Source: Clostridiales bacterium
Lineage (GTDB): Bacteria > Bacillota > Clostridia > Peptostreptococcales > Anaerovoracaceae
Assembly: GCA_012799165.1 (NCBI GenBank)
Contig: JAAZLU010000001.1
Location: forward strand, 1-9,564
Direction of reading: 5' to 3'
DNA: 9,564 bases
This document shows, in pieces, positions 6,626-9,564 of this stretch (its first letter is position 1; every line of letters begins with the position of its first letter). Position numbers and translations under genes: made by a program. The notes under the pieces were generated by a model, which ran no database searches, was not told the DNA's origin, and saw only the letters and a list, made by a program, of their open reading frames with translations.

Positions 6626-8004
6626 TGTGCGCCAAAAATGTAATCATGGATGATATCGCAATCAAGATAGCCAAAGCGGTTGAGAAAAAAGGCGGCAGAA
6701 CTTTCTATGTCGGCGGTTTCGTGCGCGATAAACTGCTCGGGTTTGTGGGCGGCGATCTGGATATAGAGGTTCACGGCGTGAGCCCCCCGGACTTAAATAA
6801 AATTCTGGAAAGCTTAGGGAAGCCTCTTTTTCATGGTGCGAGCTTCGGTATCTATTCTCTTAAGGGACACGATATCGACATTGCAATGCCCAGAAGGGAG
6901 ATTGTAAAAGGGAGAGGACACCGGGATTTTGAGGTTAGCGTAGACCCTTTTATGGGAACTCTCGAGGCATCCCGGCGAAGGGATTTTACTTTTAACGCCC
7001 TGATGGAGGATGTTCTGAGCGGCGAGATTATAGATCACTTCGGTGGCATAAGGGATCTGGAGGCCAGAATAATTAGGCATGTGAATGCCCGAAGCTTTGT
7101 CGAGGACCCGCTGAGGGTGTTCCGCGCCGCGCAGCTGGCCGCGCGCTTCGATTTTGTGCTCGCGGAAGAAACTGTCGAACTTTGCCGTAAGATAGATACT
7201 TCCGCGCTTTCCAAGGAGCGGGTTGAGGCGGAGCTTAAAAAAGCGCTGCTCGGCAGCCGTAGGCCTTCATTCTTCTTTGAAGTTCTAAAGAAGGTCGACG
7301 CCCTTGAGCCTTGGTTTTCGGAGCTGTCGGAGCTTATCGGGCTGGAACAGGACCCTAAATATCATCCTGAAGGGGATGTCTGGGTTCATAGCATGCAGGT
7401 TTTGGATCGAGCAGCGAAATACAGGGGTGAGGTGGAATATCCTTACGCTTTTTTGCTTCTTGCTCTCTTACACGATTTGGGGAAAATCAGCACGACAGAA
7501 ATTGTGGGGGATAGAATCCATTCCTACGGTCACGAGGAGGAAGGGCTACCTCTAATAGAGAGCTTCCTCGATAGATTGACGAGCGAAACAAAGCTCAAGC
7601 GCTATGTTTTGAATATGGCCGCTCTGCATATGAAGCCGAACATGCTCGCACACAGTCGTGCGCGCCTTAAATCTACAAATCGCATGTTCGATGCCGCCGC
7701 GGCTCCAAGAGATCTGATTTACTTCGCCATGGCTGATAAGCCTTTGTTTGCGGGAGACGAGAAATTCGAGGACGGCAGCGATTTTCTCTTCGAGCGCCTC
7801 GAAGCGTACGAGCGCATAATGCGCGCGCCCTGGCTGGGCGGTGAAGATCTGATTGAGGCCGGATTGCAGCCGGGCGAACATTTCTCCGAGGCCTTGGAGT
7901 ATGCACATAAAATAAGGCTCGCCGGAGTGGACAAGGAGAACGCCCTAAAGCAGACGATTGCATACGCGCGGGAGCTCGAAAGGAGCGGGGCGCGCAGACT
8001 TTAA
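6625..8004 (+). CDS. cca: CCA-adding tRNA nucleotidyltransferase with HD domain
   Basis: The 459-residue cytosolic enzyme adds or repairs the 3' CCA end of tRNAs using CTP and ATP. The class II nucleotidyltransferase head has GGFVRD (30-35), the metal-binding DLD (44-46) and RRDFTFNA (118-125). The neck has EDPLRVFRAAQLAARF from 160 and ERVEAELKKAL from 198. From about 240 an HD phosphohydrolase domain follows, with His255, His283-Asp284 and His303, as in the multifunctional enterobacterial-type enzyme; phosphatase or phosphodiesterase activity is plausible but inferred. The start overlaps the phosphodiesterase stop as TAATG, with no clear Shine-Dalgarno, suggesting translational coupling; a second ATG at 6646 is possible. 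Whether it is a full CCA enzyme or an A-adding enzyme paired with another gene cannot be decided here. A strong terminator starts inside the stop codon. Confidence 0.92.
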   Translation: MCAKNVIMDDIAIKIAKAVEKKGGRTFYVGGFVRDKLLGFVGGDLDIEVHGVSPPDLNKILESLGKPLFHGASFGIYSLKGHDIDIAMPRREIVKGRGHRDFEVSVDPFMGTLEASRRRDFTFNALMEDVLSGEIIDHFGGIRDLEARIIRHVNARSFVEDPLRVFRAAQLAARFDFVLAEETVELCRKIDTSALSKERVEAELKKALLGSRRPSFFFEVLKKVDALEPWFSELSELIGLEQDPKYHPEGDVWVHSMQVLDRAAKYRGEVEYPYAFLLLALLHDLGKISTTEIVGDRIHSYGHEEEGLPLIESFLDRLTSETKLKRYVLNMAALHMKPNMLAHSRARLKSTNRMFDAAAAPRDLIYFAMADKPLFAGDEKFEDGSDFLFERLEAYERIMRAPWLGGEDLIEAGLQPGEHFSEALEYAHKIRLAGVDKENALKQTIAYARELERSGARRL

Positions 8005-8028
8005 AGGCCCGCGACTGCGGGCCTTTTT
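8003..8028 (+). terminator. intrinsic terminator at the end of cca
   Basis: AAAGGCCCGC (8003-8012) and GCGGGCCTTT (8017-8026) form a 10-bp GC-rich stem with a GACT loop, followed by TT (8027-8028) so that the T run totals five. It begins within the cca stop codon and should end the operon. On the opposite strand the T run after the stem is short (TTT), so it is a weaker stop for the convergent peptidase gene that ends at 8035. Confidence 0.9.
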
Positions 8029-8034
8029 GTAAAC

Positions 8035-9474
8035 TTATAATCTTGCTATGTAGTGATATCCTGCACTGTCGACGACTCCGACTACGATCTTCTTGCCCTG
8101 CGCGAGCAGCAAATTCCAAAGATCCGCCTGTATTTTTATATTTCCGTCGTCTGTTATTATTACACCTTCGTAGTGGAAGACACGGTTTGCCGTAACCCGT
8201 CTTCTTCCTTCGCCCAAGGGTGTGTATTCTTCGTCGTCGTACCAATATATTGTGCCGTGTCCGGCAAAACTTCCGTATCTGCGATCCTGAAAATCTCTGG
8301 GGAGTGCAATTTTGCGTCCGTCCGCTTCGAGGCTGTATACGCCGGGCTTGCCCGGGATTTCCGAAAGCTTTGCTTCCATGCGTCTGAATGCGTGGGCATC
8401 GCCGCCGGGCAGATTTTTATCGCGGCAGAAATAAGTCATTCTGCGATACCACGCTTTCGAGAGATCCGATTCTTTGTATTCTCTGGGCCCTGCGGAAAGA
8501 TCGAAAGAGCCCGCCGAGTCGTTGCAGTAGTAGACGTATTCACCGAGTTCCTCGTTGAAATAATATCCGATGCAGGCGATGAGGTGACCGTGCGTAGTGC
8601 CGGTAGCATTTTCAAGGTAAGGGACATCGCTGTCGCGCCTGAGGCTGTATTTTACCGAAAGCCCCACGGGATGGCCCTTGGAAAGCTCCTGCCGGAGCCC
8701 TTCGAAATCGGTGTAGACGCAGAAGCTTTCGAATCCGTAAGCTCCTGCGCAGGCGCAGCTATAGCTCCAGTTGCCGTTGCCGACGAAGGCGTAGTCCAGA
8801 CCCGCATAGCTTACTTCCTCCGGAAGCAGATCTCTGCCGTAGTTGTTCATCTGTACGGTAATTGTAACGGCCGAGCATATGACCCCTCCGTAGGCCGGAT
8901 CGCGCCTCATCTGGGAGATTGCGGGGGTATCCAAGAGAACGCGCTTCTTTTCCTCCACCTTCTCCTCCGGGTAGGACAGCTTGTTCTGCCATTCGGGGTC
9001 GTCCGTGTTCTTCCATGTGGCGGCGAGCAATCGAATCGAGGGCATCTCATTAGCATTGGGTGCGGCTCTGAGTACCGCTTTGAGCTGGAATGCCTCGGCC
9101 AGCTTTCCGTCCTTGACGTTGATGGAGCTGTCGCCGTCTGCGCGGCAGCTGTTCGACCAGGCCAGGCGGTCCTCGTCGTCCGCGCATCTGCGCTCGATGA
9201 GGGTGCTCCATTTGCCATAGCTGAGCCATTTGCTCCAGCGGCCTTCGATGAGCAACCTTACGAAGATTTCCGCGTGGCTGCCTTCAGGCGTCCTCGTATT
9301 CCACGAAGGTACCAAATCGTTTGCGGGTGATTCGAGCTTGTAAACGGGCGTGGTCACGCTACCTTCGCAGGGTTTTTCCAGCACGAGTGCGGCTTGGTCG
9401 GATTCGCCTTCCTTGCGGAGGTTGTAGATTTCGCATTCAAAAAGTGAGTCGTCTCTGTAGATGATAGTGTTCAT
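8035..9474 (-). CDS. C39-like (papain-fold) cysteine peptidase family protein, predicted cytosolic
   Basis: The protein has 479 residues, with ATG 9474-9472 preceded on the minus strand by GGGAGAAATTT. There is no signal peptide or TM segment. Residues 50-155 contain the PSWNTRTPEGS and WSKWLSYGKWS pattern, which I recall as the N-terminal module of actinobacterial proteins annotated as C39-family peptidases. The papain-like core spans about 180-350. Cys200 in GGVICSAVT sits at the start of a helix, as the nucleophile does; His297 in HGHLIACIGY and Asn318-Asp319 in YYCNDSAG complete the likely catalytic set. Residues 355-479 form an extra C-terminal region rich in Gly, Tyr and charged residues, ending in a strand-like KKIVVGVVDSAGYHYIARL. 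The substrate is unknown; peptide hydrolysis or another thiol-dependent acyl transfer is possible. It probably shares a transcript with the gene ending at 9524. The family is likely, the exact activity unproven. Confidence 0.8.
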   Translation of the reverse strand: MNTIIYRDDSLFECEIYNLRKEGESDQAALVLEKPCEGSVTTPVYKLESPANDLVPSWNTRTPEGSHAEIFVRLLIEGRWSKWLSYGKWSTLIERRCADDEDRLAWSNSCRADGDSSINVKDGKLAEAFQLKAVLRAAPNANEMPSIRLLAATWKNTDDPEWQNKLSYPEEKVEEKKRVLLDTPAISQMRRDPAYGGVICSAVTITVQMNNYGRDLLPEEVSYAGLDYAFVGNGNWSYSCACAGAYGFESFCVYTDFEGLRQELSKGHPVGLSVKYSLRRDSDVPYLENATGTTHGHLIACIGYYFNEELGEYVYYCNDSAGSFDLSAGPREYKESDLSKAWYRRMTYFCRDKNLPGGDAHAFRRMEAKLSEIPGKPGVYSLEADGRKIALPRDFQDRRYGSFAGHGTIYWYDDEEYTPLGEGRRRVTANRVFHYEGVIITDDGNIKIQADLWNLLLAQGKKIVVGVVDSAGYHYIARL

Positions 9475-9506
9475 AAATTTCTCCCGTGGTAAATATTGAT
9501 GTGGAC

Positions 9507-9527
9507 CTGAAGGCTGTGCGGCTTCAG
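9507..9527 (-). other. small hairpin over the upstream stop codon
   Basis: CTGAAG (9507-9512) and CTTCAG (9522-9527) form a 6-bp stem with a 9-nt loop that contains most of the intergenic bases and covers the TGA of the leftward upstream gene. No T run follows on the minus strand, so it is unlikely to end transcription before the peptidase gene. Confidence 0.3.
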
Positions 9528-9564
9528 TCTTCCTTTTCCTTGTCCAGATAGTCTATGTACTTGA
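9524..9564 (-). CDS. C-terminal end of an unidentified protein (5' end outside window)
   Basis: On the minus strand an open frame enters from the right edge and stops at TGA 9526-9524. Only 12 full codons are visible, giving KYIDYLDKEKED, a charged helical-looking tail. It ends about 50 bp before the peptidase start with no terminator in between, so the two probably share a transcript. Nothing can be said about its function. Confidence 0.55.
   Translation of the reverse strand, partial: KYIDYLDKEKED

Noticed and set aside
8053..9330. 425-codon open frame on the plus strand opposite the peptidase gene
   Set aside because: It is a codon-bias shadow of the minus-strand gene: no ribosome binding site, low-complexity Val/Ala/Cys-rich translation and no recognisable domain, while the minus strand encodes a coherent peptidase.

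Overview
The window looks like a chromosomal segment of a low-to-mid GC anaerobic Gram-positive bacterium, most likely Bacillota (Clostridia-like). The reasons are a complete tRNA-sensing T-box leader, strong AGGAG-type ribosome binding sites on some genes, a YibE/F-like membrane protein tail, and an HD-containing CCA-adding enzyme. Genus and species cannot be read from the sequence. There are no mobile elements, CRISPR arrays, tRNA or rRNA genes.

Left part (1-2220). The last 40 codons of a membrane protein (probably YibE/F family) run rightward and meet, across a strong bidirectional hairpin terminator (222-257), a leftward gene for a tyrosine phenol-lyase / tryptophanase family PLP enzyme (296-1744). 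Upstream of that gene lies a roughly 290-nt T-box riboswitch on the minus strand. Its specifier triplet reads UAC (Tyr), its T-box reads UGGU (fits a tRNA with discriminator A, as in tRNA-Tyr), and it ends in a 12-bp intrinsic terminator with seven U. Leader and enzyme agree on tyrosine, and the enzyme carries the two residues that distinguish tyrosine phenol-lyase from tryptophanase. It also lacks several active-site residues conserved in characterised tyrosine phenol-lyases. A T-box switches its gene on when the amino acid is scarce, which is the wrong logic for a tyrosine-degrading enzyme. This is the most interesting point of the window.

Middle (2160-8030). A good sigma-70-type promoter (TTGACA-18-TATAAT), abutted by a LacI-operator-like palindrome, starts a probable rightward operon. 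It comprises a six-TM diguanylate cyclase with intact GGEEF and I-site, a 1039-residue membrane protein with two stacked TM modules, GAF, degenerate GGDEF and intact EAL, and a CCA-adding tRNA nucleotidyltransferase that overlaps the EAL gene stop codon by one base. The first two genes would make and break cyclic di-GMP. The operon ends in a strong GC-rich terminator (8003-8028).

Right part (8031-9564). A leftward gene encodes a C39-like papain-fold cysteine peptidase without a signal peptide. It is preceded by the last 13 codons of another leftward gene that runs out of the window. The tyrosine enzyme/T-box unit, the c-di-GMP/cca unit and the peptidase unit appear to be three separate transcription units.
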